From contig SABI01000053.1 in the NCBI GenBank assembly GCA_009929055.1, positions 1 through 12,105 of the forward strand: DNA of 12,105 nucleotides. Direction: 5' to 3'. Under the pieces are notes generated by a model. The model was not told the origin of the DNA and did no database searches. It saw nothing but the letters and a program-made list of their open reading frames with translations. The stretch comes from Spirochaetia bacterium (lineage in GTDB: Bacteria; Spirochaetota; Spirochaetia; Sphaerochaetales; Sphaerochaetaceae). This document shows positions 1 through 6,608 of this stretch, piece by piece. Position 1 is the stretch's first letter; every line of letters begins with the position of its first letter. The translations under genes and the position numbers were made by a program.

Positions 1-109
1 TATAATTATTCTCACTATCAATCATATTTTTTAACCTTGCATAACACCAAGCAGAACTTACTGAATCGAGATCTGGATTTCGGTGTCCACTAACATAAAT
101 ATCACTCAT
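1..109 (-). CDS. DHH-family phosphoesterase / Mn-dependent inorganic pyrophosphatase-like, 5' end only
   Basis: Only the first 36 codons are present; the gene runs off the left edge. The product begins MSDIYVSGHRNPDLDSVSSA. The GH-x-NPD-x-DS stretch (about residues 8-15) is the first metal-binding motif of DHH phosphoesterases, as at the start of family II (Mn-dependent) inorganic pyrophosphatases, which hydrolyse pyrophosphate to phosphate in the cytoplasm. The ATG at 107-109 has an AGGAG about nine bases upstream. The gene follows cruF on the same strand after a 64 bp gap and seems to have its own promoter. Assignment to the DHH superfamily is fairly safe. Pyrophosphatase rather than a nanoRNase/RecJ-like member is inferred from the N-terminal motif lying right at the start of the protein. 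Confidence 0.72.
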   Translation of the reverse strand, partial: MSDIYVSGHRNPDLDSVSSAWCYARLKNMIDSENNY

Positions 110-130
110 ACGTGCTGGCTCCTAATCCCT

Positions 131-143
131 AATATACCATATG
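131..143 (-). promoter_or_regulatory. possible extended -10 promoter for the DHH gene
   Basis: On the minus strand the gap between cruF and the DHH gene contains TGG followed by TATATT, an extended -10 (TGn-TATATT), placed just upstream of the AGGAG and start codon. No convincing -35 hexamer is seen, which is normal for extended -10 promoters. This is a visual match only. Confidence 0.3.
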
Positions 144-173
144 ATAATATTAGACATCTATGAAATTTGGTTA

Positions 174-818
174 TTATATTACAAAGAGGCGTAGAGCTAA
201 GAAGAACAGCCCTTGAACTAATACAACAAAGCTCGGCATCACACTATGATGTTTCACTCTCATTCTTTCATGTAGATACGCAAACAAAGCGGCAATAATA
301 AACCAGGCAATATAGTTTTGCAAAGGGATTGCAACGCCTTCCCACGTCCAATAATCATATCGTATAGCAACAGGTTCCATAATATAATCGAATAAAAGAG
401 TTGCACCACCAGTAAGAAGTGAAACTGCGTAGATATTCTGAGTAAACTTTTTAATTATGATAATGAATCCCATAATAATGAGGGTCCAGTTAATTCCTAT
501 AAGAAGAGGAACATTGAATAGAGAAAACCCTAAGGTAGGACCATACCAGTAGGCACCAAAAATTAAACCTGTTTTTACCCCAATTGCTTCAAGTGAAAAG
601 GTGATAATGAAGGTAACAACAATCCATAGAGCAAGAGAAGAACTCCAATGCTTAAGTTCAAAATAGAACCCAATAATTGCTGTAATAAGAATCGTGTAAG
701 GGGTAAGAATCATCATATAAGGGAGGGTAACATCTAAGGCATGCCACAGGACTCCCGCTGCATAGAAAATAGGGAGAAGGATATATATCCAGGATGTAGG
801 ATTCTTTTTTAATTGCAT
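174..818 (-). CDS. cruF: carotenoid 1',2'-hydratase, CruF / DUF422 family
   Basis: Polytopic membrane protein of 214 residues with about six or seven hydrophobic helices. It has the signatures of the CruF/DUF422 carotenoid biosynthesis family: E77-A-I-G with TGLIFGAYWYGP (83-94), PLLIGINW (104-111), a D144-YIMEPVA block, and YWTW...IPLQNYIAWF (156-173). Family members (gamma-carotene 1'-hydroxylase of cyanobacteria and Bacteroidetes, bisanhydrobacterioruberin hydratase of haloarchaea) add water across the terminal double bond of an acyclic psi end, giving a tertiary 1'-hydroxyl. It is the last gene of the crtI-crtB-cruF operon. Its ATG lies inside the last codons of crtB (10 bp overlap), with AGGAG about ten bases upstream inside crtB, which suggests translational coupling. 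With a lycopene monocyclase and CrtD in the divergent operon, a 1'-hydroxy monocyclic carotenoid is the expected product. Confidence 0.85.
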   Translation of the reverse strand: MQLKKNPTSWIYILLPIFYAAGVLWHALDVTLPYMMILTPYTILITAIIGFYFELKHWSSSLALWIVVTFIITFSLEAIGVKTGLIFGAYWYGPTLGFSLFNVPLLIGINWTLIIMGFIIIIKKFTQNIYAVSLLTGGATLLFDYIMEPVAIRYDYWTWEGVAIPLQNYIAWFIIAALFAYLHERMRVKHHSVMPSFVVLVQGLFFLALRLFVI

Positions 819-1642
819 GTTCTGGGCACTCCTAACATGTGAGCAAAACCTTTTCTGATGATCCTCACCTTACTTGGTTTCACCCTCTTTTCAAATACAA
901 TAAAAGGATCTCTAGCTATTGTCGATCCTGTCCAACAGTACATATCGGCTGCTGTCATGATAGGTATGCGATATCTTCGGGGTATAAATTTATACCCCTT
1001 AGATGCCTCTTTTTGCCATGAATGATACCGGCCAATTTCTCTTCGTAGAAATGAAATAAATTCACCTTTTTGTTTCAATGCTGTTTTCTCGTTTAACTCT
1101 TCTAATGAAGTTTCAGTAAGAGGGATGTACCTTCGTTTGAGTGTAATATCTTCTTGAATATCTCTGATAAAATTGATGTATTGCATCGCTCTGCCTAACA
1201 TTTTAGCATAAGGGAGGGCTTCATCATCTAAGTCCATAATTTTCGCCATAAAGAGGCCTATCACCTCTGCTGAACCATAGATATAGGTAAGGGTCTCATC
1301 GAGAGTATCACAGGTTGATTTAATTAAATCGTGCTCCATTGAATCAAGAAATGCAGTAGTCCAAGCAACATCAAAATTCTTTCTCTTCTGAAGATCAATA
1401 AATGAATCTATTATATAGTTTCCACTTATCTCTCCGGTTAAAAGAGCCTTTTCATACATTTTTCGAAAGGTGTAAAATTCTTCAGGTTTTTGAGGAATAG
1501 CATCTACGTAGTTATCAGCAACCCGTACAAAACCATAGAGAATATAGACATCATGCCGTACTTTCTTTGGAAAGAATCGAGAGGAAAAATAGTATGTCTT
1601 ACTTCCATTTCGGAAGATCTCTTCATGTGTTGAATTATCCAT
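809..1642 (-). CDS. crtB: phytoene synthase CrtB
   Basis: Condenses two geranylgeranyl-PP to phytoene, the committed step to C40 carotenoids. The protein is 277 residues, normal for CrtB, and belongs to the squalene/phytoene synthase family. The first Asp-rich motif is DNYVD (43-47), preceded by the substrate-region signature YFSSRFFP and YGFVRVAD. The second is RDIQED (Asp161, Asp165) after QYINF. GSAEVIGL (123-130) is typical of CrtB. Two in-frame ATGs exist: 1648 and 1642. I prefer 1642 because an AGGA lies five bases before it, whereas the same AGG abuts the 1648 ATG. The start overlaps the end of crtI by 8 bp and the stop overlaps cruF by 10 bp, so the three genes form one tightly coupled operon. 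No GGPP synthase is in the window, so substrate must come from a gene elsewhere. Squalene or dehydrosqualene synthase is the family alternative, disfavoured by the neighbours. Confidence 0.93.
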   Translation of the reverse strand: MDNSTHEEIFRNGSKTYYFSSRFFPKKVRHDVYILYGFVRVADNYVDAIPQKPEEFYTFRKMYEKALLTGEISGNYIIDSFIDLQKRKNFDVAWTTAFLDSMEHDLIKSTCDTLDETLTYIYGSAEVIGLFMAKIMDLDDEALPYAKMLGRAMQYINFIRDIQEDITLKRRYIPLTETSLEELNEKTALKQKGEFISFLRREIGRYHSWQKEASKGYKFIPRRYRIPIMTAADMYCWTGSTIARDPFIVFEKRVKPSKVRIIRKGFAHMLGVPRTCN

Positions 1643-3107
1643 ACACATCCTGAATCTTTTCAGCTAGGATTTCAGAAGCAATTAACACCATAGGAACACC
1701 AACGCCGGGATGGGTATATTGGCCTGTATAGTAAAGGTTCTTCACTTTCTTACTCTCATTAGTGGGCCTGAAAATAGCTGTTTGCATAAGAGTGTGGGAA
1801 AGTCCTAAAGCTGTTCCTTTAAACGCATGATAATCTTCTATGAAGTCTCTTTGGGAATAAACTCTCTTTACAAGAACATCTTTTGTTAAATCTTCTCCGG
1901 TAATTTTCTTGACATGATTAAGAACATGCTCTAGATATTTCTCCCGTGCCTGATCATCATCGGCGAGTCCTGGAGCTGTTGGAACGAGTAAAAAGACATT
2001 CTCCGCCCCTTCGGGAGCACTTGTTTTATCTGTTTTACTAATACAACTCAAGTAAAAATTAGGGTTTTCCGGCCAAGAAGGAGTATCAAAGATTGTAGTG
2101 AAGTGTTCACTCCAGTTTTCAGTAAAATAGAGGTTGTGATGCTCGAGATTCTTTAACTCTCTATTAATTCCTAGATAGACAATAAACATAGAGGGGGCAA
2201 CAACTCTTTTTTCCCAATATTTTGATGAATACATTCGATCTTTTTCATCTAAAAGCATACTCTCTGTATGATGATAATCTGCTGCAGAGATAACGATATC
2301 AGCTTTATAGCTCTTTTTATTAGTGTGAACATGAGTAGCAGTACCCTCTTTTGTTTCAATATGGGTAACCTCTTGTCCAGTAACTAAATTCACGTTTAGT
2401 TCTTTACAAAGTGTAGCAAATCCATTTGCAGCACCAGCCATTCCCCCCTCAGGGAAAAATACCCCAAGTTTTAAGTCAACGTGGGACATAATAGAGTAGA
2501 TCGCTGGAGCTTTTTCTGGATGTGTACCAAGGAACACCATGGCATATTCAAGAATCTGTTTTGCCCTTCTATCTTTAACATAGGAAGAGACAAACTTATC
2601 TAATTTCTTAAAGACACCAATTTTCAACCCTTCAGTCATCACCCTTTTATTAAAGAATTGACTCAAATGTTGGTAATCTTTGTAGAGGAAATCATTCATT
2701 GCAACATCATACTTATAGGTAGATTGTTCAATATACTCTTTGAACTTATCGGCTCCCCCCTTCTCAAATGTTTCAAAAAGGGCAGCATTTTTCTCTTCAT
2801 CTGCAGTAAGTAAAGCAGATTCTTTTTCTGAGAAAAATACTTTATAGTATGGGTCTAACTGGGAAAGCTTATAATAATCTTCTCTCTTTTTATCAAATAG
2901 AGAAAAGAAGTGCTCAAACACCTCTGGCATTAAATACCAAGAAGGGCCCAAGTCAAATGTAAAGCCATCAACTTTCCATGGTCTAGCTCTTCCACCTAAT
3001 GAGTCAAGTTTTTCAATAAGGGTGACCTTAAAGCCATCCTTAGCCAATAGCGCTGCACAACTGAGGCCTCCAAAGCCTCCCCCAATTATTACTACATGTT
3101 TACTCAT
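1635..3107 (-). CDS. crtI: phytoene desaturase CrtI
   Basis: FAD-dependent CrtI-type desaturase of 490 residues, expected to convert phytoene to lycopene. It shows the N-terminal dinucleotide-binding motif GGGFGG (9-14) with the acidic end of beta-2 in LIEKLDSLGGRAR, then FDLGPSWYLMP, and the C-terminal family signature TGQYTHPGVGVPMVL (about 460-474). An in-frame ATG exists upstream at 3176, but the added 23 residues would precede the normal family start MSKHVVIIGGG, so 3107 is chosen. No Shine-Dalgarno sequence precedes 3107. Instead a TATCAT -10 box ends 7 nt before the ATG, pointing to a leaderless message. First gene of the crtI-crtB-cruF operon, divergent from the cyclase-crtD-crtW operon. 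It differs clearly from the second desaturase in the window (3915-5399). Of the two, this one more closely resembles Bacteroidetes-type CrtI, but which does which step is an inference. Confidence 0.9.
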   Translation of the reverse strand: MSKHVVIIGGGFGGLSCAALLAKDGFKVTLIEKLDSLGGRARPWKVDGFTFDLGPSWYLMPEVFEHFFSLFDKKREDYYKLSQLDPYYKVFFSEKESALLTADEEKNAALFETFEKGGADKFKEYIEQSTYKYDVAMNDFLYKDYQHLSQFFNKRVMTEGLKIGVFKKLDKFVSSYVKDRRAKQILEYAMVFLGTHPEKAPAIYSIMSHVDLKLGVFFPEGGMAGAANGFATLCKELNVNLVTGQEVTHIETKEGTATHVHTNKKSYKADIVISAADYHHTESMLLDEKDRMYSSKYWEKRVVAPSMFIVYLGINRELKNLEHHNLYFTENWSEHFTTIFDTPSWPENPNFYLSCISKTDKTSAPEGAENVFLLVPTAPGLADDDQAREKYLEHVLNHVKKITGEDLTKDVLVKRVYSQRDFIEDYHAFKGTALGLSHTLMQTAIFRPTNESKKVKNLYYTGQYTHPGVGVPMVLIASEILAEKIQDVYG

Positions 3108-3114
3108 GCTTGAA

Positions 3115-3143
3115 ATGATAGCCCATATTTGATTACAATTCAA
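3115..3143 (-). promoter_or_regulatory. promoter of the crtI-crtB-cruF operon
   Basis: On the minus strand TTGAAT (3143-3138) is separated by 17 nt from TATCAT (3120-3115), a good sigma-70-like pair (4/6 and 5/6 matches to consensus). Transcription would start about 7 nt downstream, at or next to the A of the crtI ATG (3107). This explains the missing ribosome binding site. Confidence 0.5.
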
Positions 3144-3148
3144 TAATG

Positions 3149-3171
3149 TTATGCTAACATATAAAGCATAA
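3149..3171. promoter_or_regulatory. inverted repeat, candidate operator between the two carotenoid operons
   Basis: TTATGCT (3149-3155) and AGCATAA (3165-3171) are perfect 7 bp inverted arms around a 9 bp spacer. The element sits in the 106 bp gap between crtI (-) and the lycopene cyclase (+), just upstream of the crtI -35 box. It is not followed by a T-run on either strand, so it is not a terminator. A dimeric regulator controlling both operons is a reasonable guess; no regulator gene is adjacent. Confidence 0.4.
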
Positions 3172-3213
3172 TACATTTTTTTTGGTAGAAGTTGTTAATT
3201 CTAAGGAGTGCAT

Positions 3214-3918
3214 ATGTTTACATACGTTTTACTAACAATTGCAGTGTTCATCGCCCCTTTAGCCCTCTCTTTTGATAAGAAAGTTGCATTTTACACCTAC
3301 TGGAAACCTCTCATAATTTCAATGATTCCAGTAAGTGCAATCTATATTATCTGGGATGTGATAGTCACAGACTTGGGTCATTGGTGGTTTAGTGATCAAT
3401 ACTCAGGGGTTGTTACAATTTTAGGACTTCCTTTAGGTGAATGGCTTTTTTTCTTTGTAGTTCCCTACGCCTGTATATTTATTTATGAAGTAGTGAGGGC
3501 TTATTTCCCATACAAAAGGAGCAATAACAAAAAGGCAATCCGAACAATAGCTTATGCTGTAATACTAGGTGGAATCATCCTATTTTTTGTATTTGCCCAC
3601 AAAGGATATTCAAGGCTCGCTATGATTTCTATCTCTGTCTATGTCATACTCACCCTTATTTTAGCTCCCCATTTATTTAGTGAAATTCACACTCTTTGGT
3701 ATTTCCTCCTCTCACTTGTAGCATTTTTAATAGTGAATTCAGTCCTTACAGGCTTACCGATAGTTCTCTACAGCCCAGAGGCTATTTGGGGTATTCGTAT
3801 ATTCACAATCCCACTAGAGGATGCATTTTATAATACGAGTATGTTGGGATTGTTTTTAACAAGCTACGTAACATGCAAAAAATTCTTCCCTCCTTCTAAG
3901 CAAAGAGGCAATAAATGA
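3214..3918 (+). CDS. crtYcd: lycopene cyclase, fused CrtYcd/CarR membrane type
   Basis: Hydrophobic protein of 234 residues with about six or seven membrane spans and two copies of the small lycopene-cyclase domain. The first half has WDVIVTDLGHWWFS (47-60) and LPLGEWLFFFVVPYACIFIYE (72-92). The second half has PEAIWGIRIFTIPLEDAFY (188-206). The usual motif is P-x-E-[ED]-[FW], and the first domain has Gly where an acidic residue is common. Members cyclise psi ends of lycopene to beta-ionone rings and often stop at one ring. ATG 3214 is chosen because AAGGAG (3203-3208) lies five bases upstream; an in-frame GTG at 3208 overlaps that site. Its stop codon overlaps the crtD start (ATGA). Heading the operon with crtD and crtW, and divergent from crtI-crtB-cruF, it most likely makes gamma-carotene. 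One versus two rings cannot be told from sequence. Confidence 0.85.
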   Translation: MFTYVLLTIAVFIAPLALSFDKKVAFYTYWKPLIISMIPVSAIYIIWDVIVTDLGHWWFSDQYSGVVTILGLPLGEWLFFFVVPYACIFIYEVVRAYFPYKRSNNKKAIRTIAYAVILGGIILFFVFAHKGYSRLAMISISVYVILTLILAPHLFSEIHTLWYFLLSLVAFLIVNSVLTGLPIVLYSPEAIWGIRIFTIPLEDAFYNTSMLGLFLTSYVTCKKFFPPSKQRGNK

Positions 3919-5399
3919 GTAAAGATCCAATTATTATAGTTGGTGGAGGACTAGGGGGGCTTAGTGCAGCTATCTCTTTATTATCTCAAGGAGAAAAGGT
4001 TCTCTTATATGAGAAGCATGAAAATCTTGGTGGAAAAGCAAATACAAAAGTGATAGGTGAATATCGATTTGACACCGGTCCATCACTACTTACCCTTGTG
4101 AAAGTATTTGAAGATCTTTTTACTTTATGTGGGAAAAATGTATACGATTATATTCCTATCGTCCCCCTCTCTCCTATTACCCACTATTGGTTTAGTGATG
4201 GAACACATTTCACTAGTGATACTATTGAAAAGTTCACTCCAACTCTTACTAGCCATCTAGAAGTGACTCAAAAGGAAGTTGATTCATATATTTCCTATTC
4301 TAAGAAGATATGGGATCTTACTCATGAGATTTTTCTCATGAAGAGTCTTCACTCATCATCTACCTATTTCAATAAGAAAACTTTTCTCTCTTTTATGCAA
4401 TTATTGAAAATTGATCCCCTAAGAAGTATGCACAAAGCCAACTCCTCCTATTTTAGAGACAATAAGATGGTGCAACTCCTTGACCGCTATGCAACCTATA
4501 ATGGCTCTGATCCTTATCAGGCACCAGCAACGCTCAATAACATAGTCTATGCAGAACATGGACTTGGAGGATATGGGGTGAAAAATGGAATATACGGCAT
4601 TGTAGAGGGGATGGCAAAGCTCTTTTATGAACTAGGGGGAGTAGCCTACACTCAAACAAAAGTAGAGCGCATCACCTACGATAATAAAAGAAATATTACT
4701 GGGATAGTGGTTAATGGCCAAGAAGTGAAAAGTAAAACTGTTTTTAGTGATGTCGATACCCTTACTCTCTATGAAACACTTTTACAAGATGAAAAAGCTC
4801 CAATAGCAAAACGTTACAGATCCCTCCCATCCTCTTCTTCTGCCCTCGTCTTCTATTTTGGAGTACACAAGGAATTCAAAGAACTTGGAATACACAATAT
4901 TTTCTTTAGTGATGATTATAAAAAAGAATTTACAGAAATTCATACCCTCCACAAAATTCCAGAAGACCCTACAATCTACATCAATATTACGAGTAAGATT
5001 ACCCCAACAGATGCTCCCGTGGGGGGAGAGAACTGGTTTGTCCTCGTAAATGCTCCCCCCTATACAGGGGATAATTTTGAAATAGAAATTGAAAGGACAA
5101 GACTAACTGTGATAAAAAAACTATCTAATATACTCAAAGTAGATCTTAACAAATATATTGAATCTGATGGAATCCTTACCCCTAAAATGATTGAAGAAGA
5201 GACAAATTCCTACCAAGGGGCCTTATATGGAATCTCTAGTAATACATTGATGGCAGCATTTTTACGCCATCGTAATCAATCTAAACGATATAAAGGACTC
5301 TATCATTGTGGAGGATCTGTCCACCCTGGAGGGGGAATGCCCTTAGCGACATTAAGTGGGATGATAAGTAGTGAATTATATAAAAAGAGAGGTTTCTAA
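3915..5399 (+). CDS. crtD: carotenoid 3,4-desaturase, CrtD-like (CrtI/CrtN superfamily)
   Basis: Second FAD-dependent carotenoid desaturase, 494 residues. The N-terminus has GGGLGG (10-15) and YEKHENLGGKAN. FDTGPSLLT (52-60) follows, then RYATYNGSDPYQAPATLN (191-208), a stretch characteristic of CrtD-type enzymes. The C-terminal signature is CGGSVHPGGGMPLATLSG (464-481). CrtD introduces the C3,4 (here 3',4') double bond next to a 1-hydroxyl. That pairs directly with CruF in the divergent operon, since hydration at C1' makes the CrtD substrate. The start overlaps the cyclase stop by 4 bp, with AGAGG nearby, and crtW begins immediately after its stop, so expression is coupled. Alternatives are a second phytoene desaturase or a CrtN-like enzyme; the motif set and the presence of CruF favour CrtD. 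Confidence 0.8.
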   Translation: MSKDPIIIVGGGLGGLSAAISLLSQGEKVLLYEKHENLGGKANTKVIGEYRFDTGPSLLTLVKVFEDLFTLCGKNVYDYIPIVPLSPITHYWFSDGTHFTSDTIEKFTPTLTSHLEVTQKEVDSYISYSKKIWDLTHEIFLMKSLHSSSTYFNKKTFLSFMQLLKIDPLRSMHKANSSYFRDNKMVQLLDRYATYNGSDPYQAPATLNNIVYAEHGLGGYGVKNGIYGIVEGMAKLFYELGGVAYTQTKVERITYDNKRNITGIVVNGQEVKSKTVFSDVDTLTLYETLLQDEKAPIAKRYRSLPSSSSALVFYFGVHKEFKELGIHNIFFSDDYKKEFTEIHTLHKIPEDPTIYINITSKITPTDAPVGGENWFVLVNAPPYTGDNFEIEIERTRLTVIKKLSNILKVDLNKYIESDGILTPKMIEEETNSYQGALYGISSNTLMAAFLRHRNQSKRYKGLYHCGGSVHPGGGMPLATLSGMISSELYKKRGF

Positions 5400-6080
5400 A
5401 TGGGTGTATTCATTGCTTTAGTAGTAATAGCATTGTGGGGAGGCCACCTATTCTATCTACTTTTTATCGTGCAAGTTGATTATACGAATATTCTCACCTA
5501 TCTTCATATCCTTATTCAAGGATATCTCTATACTGGATTATTTATTACTGCACACGACAGTATGCATGGTGCTGTCAGTAGTAATAGGAGAGTAAATAAA
5601 GGGATAGGGCAACTTGCTTTATGGCTATTTGCAGCATTCTCATTCCAAAGAATGTTCTTAAACCACATGAAGCACCATACATTTGTTGCAACTGAAAAAG
5701 ATCCCGATTATTGTATAAAAAGTCAAAATCCCTTTAAGTGGTTCTTCTCATTCTTCTTATCTTATATAACGGTTCGGCAAATAGTAACGATGGCTCTCCT
5801 TTTCAATATTTTACTCTATGTGGGTAAAGCACCTCTCTCCAATTTATTGTTATTCTGGATTATTCCCCCTTTCTTAGGTACTTTTCAACTCTTTTATTTT
5901 GGAACCTACTTTCCTCATAAATTGCCCCATACTGCTATTATGGAACCACATAGATCTAGAACGATGAAAAAGAATCATCTTCTTGCAATGCTCAGCTGTT
6001 GGTTTTTCTCTTACCACTATGAACATCATGAGTATCCTAGAACTCCTTGGTGGCAATTATATAAAAGAAAAAAGTCTTAG
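5400..6080 (+). CDS. crtW: beta-carotene ketolase CrtW-like, membrane di-iron enzyme
   Basis: Membrane protein of 226 residues in the fatty acid desaturase/CrtW superfamily, with three histidine boxes: HDSMH (52-56), HMKHH (89-93) and HYEHH (206-210), plus His173/His177 in PHKLPH. The stretch TGLFITAHDSMHG, DPDY (101-104) and the length fit CrtW, which uses O2 to place a 4-keto group on beta-ionone rings. The ATG directly follows the crtD stop (TAA-ATG) and uses GAGAGG inside crtD. The terminal position in the cyclase-crtD-crtW operon implies the ring made by the cyclase is ketolated. The enzyme needs oxygen, suggesting the organism makes its final pigment aerobically. The closest alternative is another hydroxylase/desaturase of the same fold, but the carotenoid context makes CrtW the best call. 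Confidence 0.85.
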   Translation: MGVFIALVVIALWGGHLFYLLFIVQVDYTNILTYLHILIQGYLYTGLFITAHDSMHGAVSSNRRVNKGIGQLALWLFAAFSFQRMFLNHMKHHTFVATEKDPDYCIKSQNPFKWFFSFFLSYITVRQIVTMALLFNILLYVGKAPLSNLLLFWIIPPFLGTFQLFYFGTYFPHKLPHTAIMEPHRSRTMKKNHLLAMLSCWFFSYHYEHHEYPRTPWWQLYKRKKS

Positions 6081-6123
6081 TGAGTTTCCCATTATCTTTT
6101 TATGTTGTAAAATGAAGAAAATT

Positions 6124-6144
6124 TATAGGGAATTATCCCCTATA
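6124..6144. promoter_or_regulatory. inverted repeat in the rpiB leader
   Basis: TATAGGG (6124-6130) and CCCTATA (6138-6144) are perfect 7 bp inverted arms around 7 nt, 14 bp before the rpiB ATG and just before its AAGGA. No T-run follows, so it is not a terminator. It could be an operator or a leader hairpin close to the ribosome binding site. A weak TAAAAT -10 lies at 6108-6113. Confidence 0.35.
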
Positions 6145-6158
6145 CAAGGAAGTATGAT

Positions 6159-6608
6159 ATGAATAAAGTAGTAATTTCAAATGACCATGGCGCAATAGAG
6201 ATAGCACAAAAGCTTATCATCCACTTAGAAAAAAGGGGATATGATGTGAATCACCTTGGGGTTAAATCAAATGATTCAGTAGATTACCCCGATATGGCTT
6301 CTATTGCTTGTGGTGAATATCTCTCTGGAGGATACGAATTTGGTATTGTCTGTTGTGGAACAGGGATTGGTATATCGATTTCAGCAAATAAAATAGATGG
6401 TATTCGTTGTGCTCTTCCGCAAAATATCTTTGCGGCAAAGATGGCTAAAAGCCATAACAATTGTAATTTTATAGCTTTTGGTGGAAGGATTGATTATCCA
6501 GAAGATGTCTTAGACATGCTTGATGCATATATAGACGAGGACTTTGAAGGTGGTCGTCATGCGAAGAGAGTCGATAAAATCATGTCACTCGAAGGGGGCG
6601 TTTGTTAA
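6159..6608 (+). CDS. rpiB: ribose-5-phosphate isomerase B
   Basis: Interconverts ribose-5-phosphate and ribulose-5-phosphate in the non-oxidative pentose phosphate pathway; cytoplasmic, 149 residues, the normal size for RpiB/LacAB. It begins MNKVVISNDHGA (Asp9/His10 in the phosphate-binding region). Catalytic Cys66 lies in VCCGTGIGISISANK, His99 in AKSHNNCN, and FGGR follows. AAGGA is seven bases before the ATG. The gene has its own leader with an inverted repeat, so it may not belong to the carotenoid operon upstream (78 bp gap). Its stop overlaps the stop of the convergent HAD-deaminase gene. Allose-6-phosphate isomerase activity is the family alternative. A link to nucleoside salvage through the neighbouring deaminase is only suggestive, because the two are on opposite strands. 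Confidence 0.92.
   Translation: MNKVVISNDHGAIEIAQKLIIHLEKRGYDVNHLGVKSNDSVDYPDMASIACGEYLSGGYEFGIVCCGTGIGISISANKIDGIRCALPQNIFAAKMAKSHNNCNFIAFGGRIDYPEDVLDMLDAYIDEDFEGGRHAKRVDKIMSLEGGVC

Noticed and set aside
839..1021. 60-codon plus-strand frame over crtB
   Set aside because: Antisense to the CrtB C-terminal region and without a ribosome binding site or domain.
3155..3176. Start of crtI at the upstream ATG 3176
   Set aside because: It adds 23 residues before the conserved FAD-binding start, has no ribosome binding site, and lies upstream of the best promoter.
4858..5049. 63-codon frame inside crtD
   Set aside because: Out-of-frame shadow of the CrtD coding sequence.
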